Counted from the first letter of the stretch, positions 8,555 to 17,055 are shown. The stretch: 64,000 nt of DNA from Streptomyces albireticuli (GCF_002192455.1 NZ_CP021744.1:3254001-3318000), one strand, 5' to 3'. A program made the numbers and translations. Notes: generated by a model not told the origin, from the sequence alone.

Positions 8555-8659
8555 ATGGAGCCTCAGGAGAGCTACGAGCCCCCCGCACTCGAAGAGCTCG
8601 GTGACTTCTCGGAGCTGACCCGGGGCCGGCCGGCGGCCGAAGCGGCGGAAGACGTCTGA
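8555..8659 (+). CDS. Lasso-peptide-like precursor (34 residues)
   Basis: The leader fits the actinobacterial lasso consensus YxxPxLxxxGxFxxxT exactly: YEPPALEELGDFSELT (residues 7-22). The Thr stands at the -2 position before a Gly, as in lasso precursors, so the predicted core is GRPAAEAAEDV (residues 24-34). Gly1 and Glu9 could in principle form a nine-residue ring, but only two residues would remain as tail and there is no bulky plug, so a classical lasso is doubtful. ATG at 8555 follows GAAGGGA. The stop overlaps the ribosome site of the B1 gene. No cyclase gene lies between precursor and B1, where actinobacterial clusters usually have it. Confidence 0.75.
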   Translation: MEPQESYEPPALEELGDFSELTRGRPAAEAAEDV

Positions 8660-8669
8660 GAGGCGCCCC

Positions 8670-8936
8670 ATGAGTGTGCTCACCCTGCACCCCGACGTGT
8701 CCGCCGCGGACACCGAGGACGGAATGGTGCTGCTCGACGAGGTCGGCGGGCGCTACTGGCAGCTCAACGGCACCGGGGCGACCGTGCTGCGCGCCCTGCT
8801 CGACGGCGCGACCCCGGGGGAGGTGGCGCGCTCGCTCGCCGAGCGCTACCCCGGCCTGACGACGGAGCGGACGAACAGCGACGTGGCGGCGCTCATCATC
8901 TCGCTGTCCGAGGCCCGCCTGGTGGTGACGGCGTGA
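8670..8936 (+). CDS. Lasso biosynthesis B1 protein (PqqD-like RiPP recognition element)
   Basis: An 88-residue PqqD-like domain that in lasso pathways binds the precursor leader and hands it to the B2 protease. It reads DGMVLLDEVGGRYWQLNGTG, ALLDGATPGEVARSLAERY and ends with a helix covering the recognition groove. The length is normal and the fold appears complete. GAGAGG, 7 nt before the ATG, overlaps the precursor stop; its own stop overlaps the B2 start (GTGA). Three genes are therefore translated as one unit. Confidence 0.88.
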   Translation: MSVLTLHPDVSAADTEDGMVLLDEVGGRYWQLNGTGATVLRALLDGATPGEVARSLAERYPGLTTERTNSDVAALIISLSEARLVVTA

Positions 8937-9439
8937 GCCGGCCGATGGTCCTGGAGCCCCGGGAGCCCGTGCCGCTCCGCCGCCGCCCGGCGGCCCTGCT
9001 GGCCGTCGGCGCCGCCCGGCTGCTCGTCCTGCTGCCGCCCCGCCGCATCCGCCGCGCCCTGACGCTGGCCCGGCGCGGCGCCGCCCCCGCCACCGCGGAG
9101 GAGGCCCTGGCCGCCCGGCGGGCGGTCGTCGCCCTGAGCGCCCGGTGCGCGGGCGAGGGCTGTCTCCAGCGCTCCATGGCGACGGCACTCCTGTGCCGGA
9201 TGCGCGGGGTCTGGCCCGACTGGTGCACAGGGGTGCGCACGAGCCCGTTCCGCGCCCACGCGTGGGTGGAGGTGGCGGGTCTGCCGATCGGTGAGTCGCA
9301 CTCCCCCGGCTACTACCACCGGCTCATGGTCGTACCGGGCGGAGGACCGGGCGGAAGGCCGGGCACAGGGCCGGGCCGGAGGGAGCCGCGAGCGGCCGTG
9401 ACAGCGCCTGGAGCGGCCGCCGTCACCGGTCCAGCGTGA
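8933..9439 (+). CDS. Lasso biosynthesis B2 protein (transglutaminase-like leader peptidase)
   Basis: A 168-residue cysteine protease of the McjB C-terminal type that removes the leader. The catalytic Cys is in CAGEGCLQRSMATA and the His in PFRAHAWVEVAG, followed by PIGESHSPGYYHRLMVV, the usual end of the domain. The last 35 residues are a Gly/Pro/Ala tail that runs into the convergent gene (17-nt overlap). The enzyme looks intact, so the operon is not simply decayed. Its partner cyclase (asparagine-synthetase-like C protein) is missing from the whole window. Confidence 0.86.
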   Translation: MSRPMVLEPREPVPLRRRPAALLAVGAARLLVLLPPRRIRRALTLARRGAAPATAEEALAARRAVVALSARCAGEGCLQRSMATALLCRMRGVWPDWCTGVRTSPFRAHAWVEVAGLPIGESHSPGYYHRLMVVPGGGPGGRPGTGPGRREPRAAVTAPGAAAVTGPA

Positions 9440-9998
9440 ACGAGACGTCGTCGATGAACCACGACGTCGCGGCGATGCCGACGAAGACCCGCCCGCTGCC
9501 GTTCCCCTCCTGCCTGGCCGGGGAGAAGAGATTACGGACGACCGTGCCCGTGCCCGCCTGCCGCGCCTCGGTGCGGCCGGGGTCGAGGCGGGTGAAGGTC
9601 CGGTCCGCCTTGAGGTCGGAGACCTCGTTCGTGTTGTAGACGACGTGGTCGTCCGTCGTGGTCACCACGTCCGGCCCGCTGCCGCCCGTGGCCCGGCCCT
9701 TCATGGTGAGGGTCGCGGATTCGATCCGCGAGCGGCTGGGCGCGTCGCAGGTCAGCCTGCCCACCCCGGTCGCCTCACCGTTGGGCTTGACGTCCATGCG
9801 GAGGGAGCCGTGGCAGCGCAGGACGACGGCGGCGTCCTTCCCTTCCCCGGCGCTCTTCCCGCTTCCGCCCGCCGCCGCCGCGCCCGGACCGGCCGGGGCG
9901 AGCATGAGCGCGAGGACGCCCGCGGCGGCCGCACCGGTGAGCACCCGGCGGGTGGTGGCGCGGCGCGCGGTGGCTGTCGTCGATAACTTCGAGATCAT
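9423..9998 (-). CDS. Secreted protein of unknown function
   Basis: 191 residues. An RRVLTGAAAAGVLALMLAP signal peptide is followed by a Gly/Ser-rich stretch and a mature domain of about 140 residues with two cysteines (LRCHGSLRMD, GRLTCDAPS) that could form a disulfide. Beta-strand patterns and the end SWFIDDVSFTLD resemble extracellular jelly-roll-like domains, but no family is recognised. ATG at 9998 follows AAGGAGAAGGA with 8-nt spacing, better than the upstream in-frame starts. It is convergent with, and overlaps, the B2 gene. Confidence 0.7.
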   Translation of the reverse strand: MISKLSTTATARRATTRRVLTGAAAAGVLALMLAPAGPGAAAAGGSGKSAGEGKDAAVVLRCHGSLRMDVKPNGEATGVGRLTCDAPSRSRIESATLTMKGRATGGSGPDVVTTTDDHVVYNTNEVSDLKADRTFTRLDPGRTEARQAGTGTVVRNLFSPARQEGNGSGRVFVGIAATSWFIDDVSFTLDR

Positions 9999-10268
9999 GG
10001 GTGAATCCTTCTCCTTCGGAGGGTTCCCGGCGGGCGGGAGGGACACACCGTCCGCTCAGGAGCGTGCTCCCGTCGATCCCCCGTAGAAACCCGGACGGGA
10101 TCACTCGTACGGGTGAACGCATCCGGAGGGCCCAAACCCGATTCCCCCGACGGGACCGGGGCCCCGAACGGCCACTTCCACCCTGCCGGACGCCTCGGGC
10201 CCACGCTGCCCCTCGCGCCCGCCCGGGTCACGCTCGTACCACCGCCCCTGCGAGACACCCGGCAGGCC

Positions 10269-10326
10269 GGAAAAGAGGACAAGAACGAGGACAAGAACAA
10301 GAACGAGGACGAGGACGAGGAAGGGC
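10269..10326 (+). repeat. Purine-only hexamer repeat upstream of the VOC gene
   Basis: A tract built of GAGGAC and AAGAAC hexamers with a single-strand bias to A, G and every sixth base C. It ends in GAGGAAGGG, which supplies the ribosome site of the next gene. The rest of the 337-nt gap (9999-10335) has no gene. Confidence 0.6.
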
Positions 10327-10335
10327 TCGGACACC

Positions 10336-10773
10336 ATGTTCACGAACACCAAGGCGTTCAGCGGCTTCGCCGTGGACGACATCGAGCGCGCCAAGGACTT
10401 CTACCACCGGACGCTCGGCCTCCGCGTCACCGAGGAGTTCGGGCTCCTGACGCTGCACATCACCGGCGGCACGGAGATCCTCGTCTACCCCAAACCCGAC
10501 CACACCCCCGCGAGCTTCACCGTGCTCAACTTCCCCGTGGACGACATCGACCGTGCCGTGGACGAGCTGACCTCGCGCGGCGTCCGCTTCGAGCGGTACG
10601 AGCAGTTCGAACAGGACGAGAAGGGCGTCTTCCGGCAGGAAGGGCCGCCCATCGCCTGGTTCACGGACCCCGCCGGGAACGTCCTGTCCGTCCTCCAGGC
10701 GGCCGGGCCGCACCCCGCCCGTAAGGCCTATAGCCTGACCGTATGCGGATCATGTTCGTCGGCGACTCGATGA
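10336..10773 (+). CDS. VOC (glyoxalase/bleomycin-resistance fold) protein
   Basis: 145 residues with the two beta-alpha-beta-beta-beta halves of the family: [23 protein letters not shown] and [21 protein letters not shown], then [15 protein letters not shown], the typical last strand with a metal-ligand region. Substrate unknown; the fold serves lyases, dioxygenases and drug-binding proteins. The last 20 residues extend past the usual family end and overlap the SGNH gene by 31 nt, so the natural stop may once have been earlier. Confidence 0.82.
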   Translation: MFTNTKAFSGFAVDDIERAKDFYHRTLGLRVTEEFGLLTLHITGGTEILVYPKPDHTPASFTVLNFPVDDIDRAVDELTSRGVRFERYEQFEQDEKGVFRQEGPPIAWFTDPAGNVLSVLQAAGPHPARKAYSLTVCGSCSSATR

Positions 10774-11432
10774 CCATCGGTAGCGCCGGTGACTACACAT
10801 GGCGGTACCGCATGTGGCAGCACCTCAACGCCTCCTACGGCGGCCCCTACAGAATCGTCGGGCCGCGCACCGAGCTGTACGACCCCTCCGTCGACGCGCC
10901 CGGCTCACTCGCCTACGGGGACGCCGCCTTCCCGGCCCGCGCCCAGGCGCACCTGGCCGGCTGGGGCGAGGGCTGGCTGCACATGGCGCCGCTGATCGGC
11001 GACGCCGTCCGCGCGGGCAAGGCCGACACCCTGCTGATCTCCCTCGGCCTGATCGACCTCGGCTTCTACACCGACGCCGAGCAGACCGCCGAGAACGTCC
11101 ACCGCTTCCTCGCCGCCGCCCGCGAGGCCAACCCGCGCGTCCGGGCCGTACTGCTGCCGGTGATCCACAACGTGCGGGCGCTCAACGACCCGCCCTTCGC
11201 CGCCCAGTGCGAGCGCTTCAACGAACTGCTGGGCAAGGCCGTCGCCGAGCTCGACTCCCCGGCCTCGCCGCTGCTGCTCGCCTCCCCGCCCGAGGGCTGG
11301 GACATCGACCGCGACACCTACGACGGCACCCACCCCAACGCCGAGGGCGAGCACCGCCTGGCCGCCGCCTTCGCCGACGCGATGCACCAGGCGTGGGACG
11401 TCGCCGGCCCGTACGAACCCGCGCGCGGCTGA
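10743..11432 (+). CDS. SGNH/GDSL-family hydrolase
   Basis: 229 residues. Block I is FVGDSMTIG near residues 5-13 with the catalytic Ser, and block V is [10 protein letters not shown] with Asp and His. There is no signal peptide, so it acts in the cytoplasm on an unknown ester or carbohydrate. The ATG at 10743 lies inside the end of the VOC gene in another frame, implying co-transcription; the pair probably forms a small operon. Confidence 0.83.
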   Translation: MRIMFVGDSMTIGSAGDYTWRYRMWQHLNASYGGPYRIVGPRTELYDPSVDAPGSLAYGDAAFPARAQAHLAGWGEGWLHMAPLIGDAVRAGKADTLLISLGLIDLGFYTDAEQTAENVHRFLAAAREANPRVRAVLLPVIHNVRALNDPPFAAQCERFNELLGKAVAELDSPASPLLLASPPEGWDIDRDTYDGTHPNAEGEHRLAAAFADAMHQAWDVAGPYEPARG

Positions 11433-11562
11433 CCCTCCGCCCCCTCCCCCGGGCACCCGGCGCACCTCCACTCGCCGGCGCGCGCCCCACGCGCCCCTCG
11501 ACGCGCCGTCGCGGGAGACCACCCTTGCCTCAAGCGCACTCCAAGGCGTTGGCTAGGCGGCT

Positions 11563-12549
11563 ATGGAGTACACGCAGCTCGGACGCACAGGTCTCAAGGT
11601 CAGCCGGATCGTGCTGGGAACGATGAACTTCGGGCCTCGGACGGACGAGGCCGACAGCCACGCCATCATGGACGCCGCGCTCGACGCGGGCGTCAACTTC
11701 TTCGACACCGCGAACGTCTACGGCTGGGGCGAGAACAAGGGCCGCACCGAGGAGATCATCGGCAGCTGGCTCGCGCGCGGCGGCGGGCGGCGCGAGAAGG
11801 TCGTCCTGGCCACCAAGGTCTTCGGGAACATGGGCCCGGACGGCGCGGACTGGCCGAACCACGACCGGCTGTCCGCCGTGAACATCCGGCGCGCCGTCGA
11901 CGCCAGCCTCCAGCGCCTGCGCACCGACCACATCGACCTCTACCAGTTCCACCACGTCGACCGGACCACGCCGTGGGACGAGATCTGGCAGGCGATCGAC
12001 GTCCTCGTCCAGCAGGGCAAGATCGTCTACGCGGGCTCCTCCAACCACGCCGGCTGGCACATCGCGCAGGCCAACGAGGCGGCGCGGCGGCGCGGCTCGT
12101 ACGGGCTGGTCAGCGAGCAGTGCCTGTACAACCTCGCCGAGCGGCGGGCCGAGATGGAGGTCGTCCCGGCCGCCGAGGCGTACGGGCTCGGGGTCATCCC
12201 CTGGTCGCCGCTCCAGGGCGGGCTGCTCGGCGGCGTCATCCGCAAGGAGCGGGAGGGCGGCGGCGCGGCCGGCCGGTCGTCCGAGGCGCTCGCGAACACC
12301 AAGGTGCGTGAGCAGGTCCAGGCGTACGAGGACCTGCTCGACAAGCACGGTCTGGAGCCCGGTGAGGTGGCGCTGGCCTGGCTGCTCACCCGGCCCGGCG
12401 TCACCGGCCCGATCGTCGGCCCACGCACCGGCGAGCAGCTGTCCTCGGCGCTGCGCGCCGTCGAGCTGAAGCTGCCGGAGGAACTGCTGACCGAACTGGA
12501 CGGGATCTTCCCCGGTCCCGGGCCCTCGCCGGAGGCCTTCGCCTGGTAG
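11563..12549 (+). CDS. Aldo/keto reductase
   Basis: 328 residues, a full-length NADPH-dependent TIM-barrel reductase. Catalytic Asp and Tyr are in FFDTANVYGWGENKGRTEE, Lys in VLATKVFG and His in YQFHHVDR. The C-terminal cofactor-binding part GPIVGPRTGEQL is present. It resembles the YakC/YajO-like group that reduces aldehydes, but the substrate cannot be assigned. It stands alone between a 130-nt spacer and the convergent 12652 gene. Confidence 0.9.
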   Translation: MEYTQLGRTGLKVSRIVLGTMNFGPRTDEADSHAIMDAALDAGVNFFDTANVYGWGENKGRTEEIIGSWLARGGGRREKVVLATKVFGNMGPDGADWPNHDRLSAVNIRRAVDASLQRLRTDHIDLYQFHHVDRTTPWDEIWQAIDVLVQQGKIVYAGSSNHAGWHIAQANEAARRRGSYGLVSEQCLYNLAERRAEMEVVPAAEAYGLGVIPWSPLQGGLLGGVIRKEREGGGAAGRSSEALANTKVREQVQAYEDLLDKHGLEPGEVALAWLLTRPGVTGPIVGPRTGEQLSSALRAVELKLPEELLTELDGIFPGPGPSPEAFAW

Positions 12550-12599
12550 CCGGGCGGCCGCGCGGGCGGTCCGGGCCGGGCGGTACGCCGGGCCTCGCC

Positions 12600-12653
12600 C
12601 GGTGGCGGCGGCCGTCCGCGCGTCCGGTGGCGCGCGGCGGCCGTCCGCGCGTC
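12600..12653. repeat. Imperfect 25/29-nt tandem duplication
   Basis: GGTGGCGGCGGCCGTCCGCG appears again as GCGCGCGGCGGCCGTCCGCG immediately after; both units end CGTC. The second copy runs into the stop of the small gene at 12652. Confidence 0.55.
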
Positions 12654-12738
12654 ACTTCACGGCCGACACCACGGCGACGACGACGAGCATCACGGCGAGC
12701 ACACCGGTCATGATCCGGTTCCTGGTCTTGGGGTCCAC
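12652..12738 (-). CDS. 28-residue single-helix membrane protein
   Basis: The protein reads MDPKTRNRIM, then the hydrophobic TGVLAVMLVVVAVVSAVK. I recall near-identical tiny proteins annotated across Streptomyces, which supports the GTG start, although AAGGG lies almost against the start codon. Expected to be a one-pass inner-membrane peptide; role unknown. Too short for ordinary gene callers. Confidence 0.65.
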   Translation of the reverse strand: MDPKTRNRIMTGVLAVMLVVVAVVSAVK

Positions 12739-12768
12739 CCCTTGAGCGTAACCGCCGGGCCCCCGGGC

Positions 12769-13332
12769 TCAGCGACCCAGCCCCCAGGAGGCCACCGTCG
12801 TATAGCGGGGGCGCTCGCCGGGCACGCCGGAGGCCGGGAGGGTGCTGCGGACGAGCGCGAGCCGGTCGACGGTCCAGGGCGTGCCCGCGAAGTCCGCGAG
12901 GTGCTCCTCGTACGGGCCCAGGCGCACCGGGCCGGCGGCGCGGGCGAGGGTGAGGTGGGCGCGGAAGGGGTGCTTCCCGTCCACCTCGACACCGGCCCGG
13001 CGGGCGCCGGCGGCGGTGGAGCGGGCGAGGTCGCGCAGGGTGGTCAGCTCGCCCTCGGCGCCGACCCAGAGGATCTTGTCGTCGAACCGGCCGGCGGCGG
13101 CGAGCCGCAGCGGGTGCGGCGGGTGCCGGTGCGCGGCGCGCGCCAGGCGCTCGCCGAGCCCGGGGAGCAGGGCCTCGTCGACCTCGCTGAGGAAGGCGAG
13201 GGTGAAGTGCCAGGTCGCGGGCTCGGTCCAGCGGAGGTGGGCGGCGCCGGGGAGGCCGTGGAGGGGGGCCAGGGCGGCTTCCAGCTCGGCGACGGCCTGC
13301 GGGGGCGGGATGACTGCGGCGAAGAGTCGCAT
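12769..13332 (-). CDS. thpR: RNA 2',3'-cyclic phosphodiesterase (2H family)
   Basis: 187 residues. Two catalytic H-x-T motifs are present, WHFTLAF near residue 41 and FRAHLTLAR near 125, defining the LigT/ThpR branch of 2H phosphoesterases that open cyclic phosphates at RNA ends. The N-terminus MRLFAAVIPPPQAV is typical. Its physiological RNA substrate in bacteria is not settled. It lies just upstream (on the minus strand) of the small membrane peptide and may be co-transcribed with it. Confidence 0.9.
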   Translation of the reverse strand: MRLFAAVIPPPQAVAELEAALAPLHGLPGAAHLRWTEPATWHFTLAFLSEVDEALLPGLGERLARAAHRHPPHPLRLAAAGRFDDKILWVGAEGELTTLRDLARSTAAGARRAGVEVDGKHPFRAHLTLARAAGPVRLGPYEEHLADFAGTPWTVDRLALVRSTLPASGVPGERPRYTTVASWGLGR

Positions 13333-13374
13333 GGGTTCAGTGTGGCGGGGCCCGCGGGTACGGGCGGAGGTTTC

Positions 13375-13463
13375 TCCCCTACCCGCCCCTTCCCGATGCC
13401 CTCAGACGCCGGGCGGGCCGAAAATCAGCCCGCCCGGTCGTCCGGGGCGGAGCCCCCGGTTCA
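13375..13463. repeat. Dispersed intergenic palindromic repeat, copy 2 (short)
   Basis: Half-length copy between thpR and the MFS gene: TACCCGCCCCTTCCCGATG, then the GGGCGGGC/GCCCGCCC hairpin around AAAAT, then GGGGCGGAGCCCCCGG. It reaches the MFS stop codon. Confidence 0.65.
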
Positions 13464-14846
13464 TGCCGCCGTCGTCACCGCCGCCGGCTCCCGCAACGGC
13501 TGCCGTGGCACGAAGGCCACATGCGTATGGCCGCGCCGCAGGTCTATCTTCAGACGCAGGCCGCCCACCCGCGCCAGGGCCATCCCGACGCCCGTCGCGG
13601 CCAGCAGCGAGACGACGCCACCGGCGAGGAAGCCGACGCGCGCGCCGTAGACGTCGGTGACGTATCCGACGAGCGGGGCCCCTATGGGCGTGCCGCCCAT
13701 GAAGACCATCATGAACAGGCTCATGACCCGCCCCCGCATCGCGGGATCCGTGGCCATCTGGAGGCTGGAGTTGGCGGTCACGTTGATCGTCAGGCCGCAC
13801 ATCCCGATCGGTGCCAGCAGCGCCGCGAAGACCCAGAAGCTGGGCGCCAGCGCGGCGGTGATCTCCAGGACGCCGAACAGCAGCGCGGCTCCGACCAGCA
13901 GCCGCAGCCGGGAGTTGCCGCGCCGGGCGGCGAGCAGGGCGCCGACCAGCGAGCCGGCCGCCATCAGGGTGTTGAGCAGGCCGTACGTACCGGCGCCGGC
14001 GTGGAAGACGTCGTTGACGTAGGCCGTGAGCCAGATCGGGAAGTTGAACCCGAAGGTGCCGATGAAGCCGACGAGGACGATGGGCCAGACCAGGTCCGGG
14101 CGCCCCGCGACATAGCGGAGGCCCTCGCGCAGCTGGCCCTTGCCGCGGGGCGCGCGCTCCACCTTGTGGAGCTCGGAGGTCCGCATGAGCAGCAGGCCGA
14201 CGACGGGCGCGACGAAGGACAGGCCGTTGAGCAGGAAGGCCCAGCCGCTGCCGACGGCGGTGATGAGGACACCGGCGACGGCGGGGCCGACGAGCCGGGC
14301 GGACTGGAAGTTGGCGGAGTTCAGGCTGACGGCGTTGCGCAGGTCGTCCGGGCCGACCATCTCGACGACGAACGCCTGGCGGGCGGGGTTGTCGACGACC
14401 GTGACGAGGCCGAGGACGAGGGCGGTGACGTAGACGTGCCAGACCTCGACATGGCCGGAGAGGGTGAGCACCGCGAGCGCCAGGCCGGTGAATCCCATGG
14501 CGACCTGGGTGATGAGCAGCAGCAGACGCTTGGGGTAGCGGTCGGCGATGACGCCGCCGTAGAGCCCGAGCAGCAGCATGGGAAGGAACTGGAGGGCTGT
14601 GGTGATGCCCACGGCGGCGGAGGAGCCGGTGAGACCGAGGACCAGCCAGTCCTGGGCGATGCGCTGCATCCACGTACCGGTGTTGGAGACCACCTGGCCG
14701 GTGGCGAAGAGCCGGTAGTTCCGGATCCGGAGTGAGCTGAAAGTGCCGCCCTTGTTCTTGGTGAGGCTTTCGGTGAGGGCGGTGCGGGTGTCGTCGTCGT
14801 GGGCTTTCGGTGCGGGTGCGGAGTCTGCTCCGGGTCCCGTACTCAA
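13461..14846 (-). CDS. MFS transporter (MFS_3/EntS-like exporter)
   Basis: 461 residues with about twelve membrane segments. SLRIRNYRLFATGQVVSNTG and the GVIADRYPKR loop between helices 2 and 3 are typical of MFS_3 drug or siderophore exporters. A TTG at 14846 (LSTGPGADS) is the likely start because AAGGAGGAGG stands upstream and it leaves 29 nt after marR; the frame itself opens inside marR. The MarR-MFS pair reads as a repressor with its export pump. Confidence 0.85.
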   Translation of the reverse strand: MSTGPGADSAPAPKAHDDDTRTALTESLTKNKGGTFSSLRIRNYRLFATGQVVSNTGTWMQRIAQDWLVLGLTGSSAAVGITTALQFLPMLLLGLYGGVIADRYPKRLLLLITQVAMGFTGLALAVLTLSGHVEVWHVYVTALVLGLVTVVDNPARQAFVVEMVGPDDLRNAVSLNSANFQSARLVGPAVAGVLITAVGSGWAFLLNGLSFVAPVVGLLLMRTSELHKVERAPRGKGQLREGLRYVAGRPDLVWPIVLVGFIGTFGFNFPIWLTAYVNDVFHAGAGTYGLLNTLMAAGSLVGALLAARRGNSRLRLLVGAALLFGVLEITAALAPSFWVFAALLAPIGMCGLTINVTANSSLQMATDPAMRGRVMSLFMMVFMGGTPIGAPLVGYVTDVYGARVGFLAGGVVSLLAATGVGMALARVGGLRLKIDLRRGHTHVAFVPRQPLREPAAVTTAA

Positions 14847-14875
14847 AGTGGATTCGCCTCCTCCTTGTGTGGGTG

Positions 14876-15319
14876 TTACAGGTGCGCGAGCTTCTCCAGC
14901 ACGGGCGCGGCGGCGCGGAGCGTCGCCCACTCGTCCTCGTCGAGCTGCCCGACCAGTTCGGTGAGCCAGACGTTTCGCTTGCGCCGGCTCTCCTCGAGCA
15001 TGGCCTCGGCCCGCTCGGTCTGGGTGACCACCTTCTGGCGGCGGTCCTCCGGGTGCGGCTCCAGCCGGACCAGGCCCTTGGCCTCGAGCAGGGCGACGAT
15101 GCGGGTCATCGACGGGGGCTGCACGTGCTCCTTGCGGGCGAGCTCACCGGGGGTGGCGGTGCCGCAGCGCGCGAGGGTGCCCAGCACCGACATCTCCGTC
15201 GGGCTGAGCGACTCGTCGACCCGCTGGTGCTTGAGCCGACGCGACAGACGCATGACACCGGAGCGCAGGGAGTCCACTGCGGCGGTGTCGACTTGGGGGT
15301 CCGGGTCCGACATGTTCAT
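14876..15319 (-). CDS. MarR-family transcriptional repressor
   Basis: 147 residues. A winged helix spans SPTEMSVLGTLARCGTATPG, VQPPSMTRIVALLEAKGLV and the wing RLEPHPEDRRQKVV, flanked by dimer helices. It probably represses itself and the downstream exporter, released by a small ligand. ATG codons at 15319 and 15313 are both possible; neither has a clear ribosome site, so the message may be leaderless. Confidence 0.9.
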   Translation of the reverse strand: MNMSDPDPQVDTAAVDSLRSGVMRLSRRLKHQRVDESLSPTEMSVLGTLARCGTATPGELARKEHVQPPSMTRIVALLEAKGLVRLEPHPEDRRQKVVTQTERAEAMLEESRRKRNVWLTELVGQLDEDEWATLRAAAPVLEKLAHL

Positions 15320-15344
15320 TAGGTTAACTCATTACCTGATCTAA
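15319..15344. promoter_or_regulatory. Probable MarR operator
   Basis: AGGTTAACTCATTACCT (15321-15337) is an imperfect inverted repeat with AGGT/ACCT ends, framed by TTAG at the start and CTAA at the end. AT-rich and directly upstream of the marR start, a usual place for an autorepression site. Confidence 0.55.
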
Positions 15345-15361
15345 ATAAAGCGAGACAAAAG

Positions 15362-15392
15362 AAGGCGGCCGGGCCCCGTGCCCGGCCGCCTT
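15362..15392 (-). terminator. Terminator of the NCS2 permease gene
   Basis: A perfect 13-bp stem (AAGGCGGCCGGGC with its complement) around a CCCGT loop lies 80 nt past the permease stop on the minus strand. Confidence 0.75.
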
Positions 15393-15474
15393 CCCGAGGC
15401 GTCCAGAAGATCATCTACTGTACGCGGACGCTCGGCTTCCGCCTCGCCGCGTCGTCCCGGCGCCGCCGCCGTCG

Positions 15475-16944
15475 CTACTTCACGCCGAGCAGCTGCTCGA
15501 TCGGGTCCAGCAGGAAGTAGACGAGGAAGCAGAGCCCGACCACGTTGAGCAGCCAGGGGATCTCCCGCGCCCGCTTGTCCGCGATCCGCAGCAGGATGAA
15601 GGCGAGGACGCCGATGCCGATGCCGTTGGTGATCGAGTAGGTGAACGGCATGGAGATGATCGTCAGGAACGCGGGCACCGCGATCGTGAAGTCGCTCCAG
15701 TCGATCTCCTTGACGTTGGCCGCCATGATCAGGAAGCCGACGACCAGCAGCGCGGGGGTGGCCGCCTGCGAGGGGACGACCGTGGCCAGCGGGGTGAAGA
15801 TCAGGGCCAGCAGGAAGAGGCCGCCGGTCATCAGGTTGGCCAGGCCCGTGCGGGCGCCCTCGCCGACACCGGCCGTGGACTCGACGAAGCAGGTGTTGGC
15901 GGAGGCGGAGCCGAGGCCGCCGGCCGCGACGGCGACGCCGTCGACCATCAGGATCTTGCCCATGTTGGGCAGCTGGCCGTTCTTGTCGGTCAGCCCGGCC
16001 TCCTCGCCGACGCCGATGATCGTGCCCATCGCGTCGAAGAAGCCGGAGAGCAGCACGGTGAAGACGAAGAGGCAGCCGGTCAGCAGGCCGACCTCGTGGA
16101 AGCCGCCGAACAGGCTGATGTCACCGACGAGGCCGAAGTCGGGCGCGCCGACGACGCTGTCCGGCATCCGCGGGACGCTCAGCCCCCAGTTGGCGTCGGG
16201 GATCTCGATCAGGGTGTTGATGACGACCGCGACGAAGGTCATCACGACGATGCCGATGAGGATGGCGCCGGAGGTCTTCCGCACCACCAGGATGAAGGTC
16301 AGCGCGAGGCCGATCGCGAAGATCAGCACCGGCCAGCCGTGCAGCTGCCCGCCCTGACCGAGGCCGAGCGGCACGGTGGTGTGCGCGGCGTCGGGGTTAC
16401 GGGTGACGAAGCCGGAGTCCACCAGGCCGATCAGCGAGATGAACAGGCCGATGCCGATGGCGATCGCGCGCCGCAGCCCGCCGGGGATGGCGTCCATGAC
16501 GCGCTGCCGCAGACCGGAGGCGACCAGCAGCATCAGCACCAGGCCGGCCAGCACCACCATGCCCATCGCGTCCGGCCAGCTCATCTTGGGGGCGAGCTGG
16601 AGCGAGACGACGGCGTTGATGCCGAGGCCCGCGGCGCAGGCGATCGGCACATTGCCGATCGCGCCCATCAGGACGGTGGTGAGACCGGCCATCAGGGCGG
16701 TGGCCGTCACCAGCTGGGCGTTGTCGAGCTGGTGCCCGAACTTGTCCTGACCGGCCCCGAGGATGATCGGGTTCAGCACGATGATGTACGCCATCGCAAA
16801 GAACGTGGCCAGGCCGCCGCGCAGCTCGCGGGTGATGCTGGAGCCCCGCTCGGTGATCCGGAAGTACCGGTCGAGGGGGTTGCCGGGCGGCGGCACGGGG
16901 GCCGGCTGCTGGGCGTCGACCGGGGAGGTGGCCGAGGAGGGCAT
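15475..16944 (-). CDS. NCS2 purine permease (AzgA/PbuG-like)
   Basis: 489 residues, about twelve membrane segments. It has GGLATFFAMAYIIVLNP, GLGINAVVSLQL and TCFVESTAGVGEGARTGLAN, the last a signature of the adenine/guanine/hypoxanthine branch of NCS2 proton symporters. The chosen ATG follows GAGG; the frame opens 37 codons earlier in an AT-rich leader. The gene is monocistronic with its own terminator. Confidence 0.9.
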   Translation of the reverse strand: MPSSATSPVDAQQPAPVPPPGNPLDRYFRITERGSSITRELRGGLATFFAMAYIIVLNPIILGAGQDKFGHQLDNAQLVTATALMAGLTTVLMGAIGNVPIACAAGLGINAVVSLQLAPKMSWPDAMGMVVLAGLVLMLLVASGLRQRVMDAIPGGLRRAIAIGIGLFISLIGLVDSGFVTRNPDAAHTTVPLGLGQGGQLHGWPVLIFAIGLALTFILVVRKTSGAILIGIVVMTFVAVVINTLIEIPDANWGLSVPRMPDSVVGAPDFGLVGDISLFGGFHEVGLLTGCLFVFTVLLSGFFDAMGTIIGVGEEAGLTDKNGQLPNMGKILMVDGVAVAAGGLGSASANTCFVESTAGVGEGARTGLANLMTGGLFLLALIFTPLATVVPSQAATPALLVVGFLIMAANVKEIDWSDFTIAVPAFLTIISMPFTYSITNGIGIGVLAFILLRIADKRAREIPWLLNVVGLCFLVYFLLDPIEQLLGVK

Positions 16945-17039
16945 ACGAGACCTCAGTCGTACGGGCCTGGGGAAGGCGCGGGAAAGACGGGAAAGGCTGG
17001 GGTGGTGCGAGGGAATCCTGGGACGAAACAAAAAGGATC

Positions 17040-17055
17040 TTGATTGGATGATCAA
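17040..17055. promoter_or_regulatory. AT-rich leader with inverted repeat before the purine permease
   Basis: TTGAT and ATCAA flank TGGATG about 96 nt upstream of the permease start, inside an unusually AT-rich stretch (about 17025-17110) that must hold its promoter. Operator role is inferred from position only. Confidence 0.4.
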
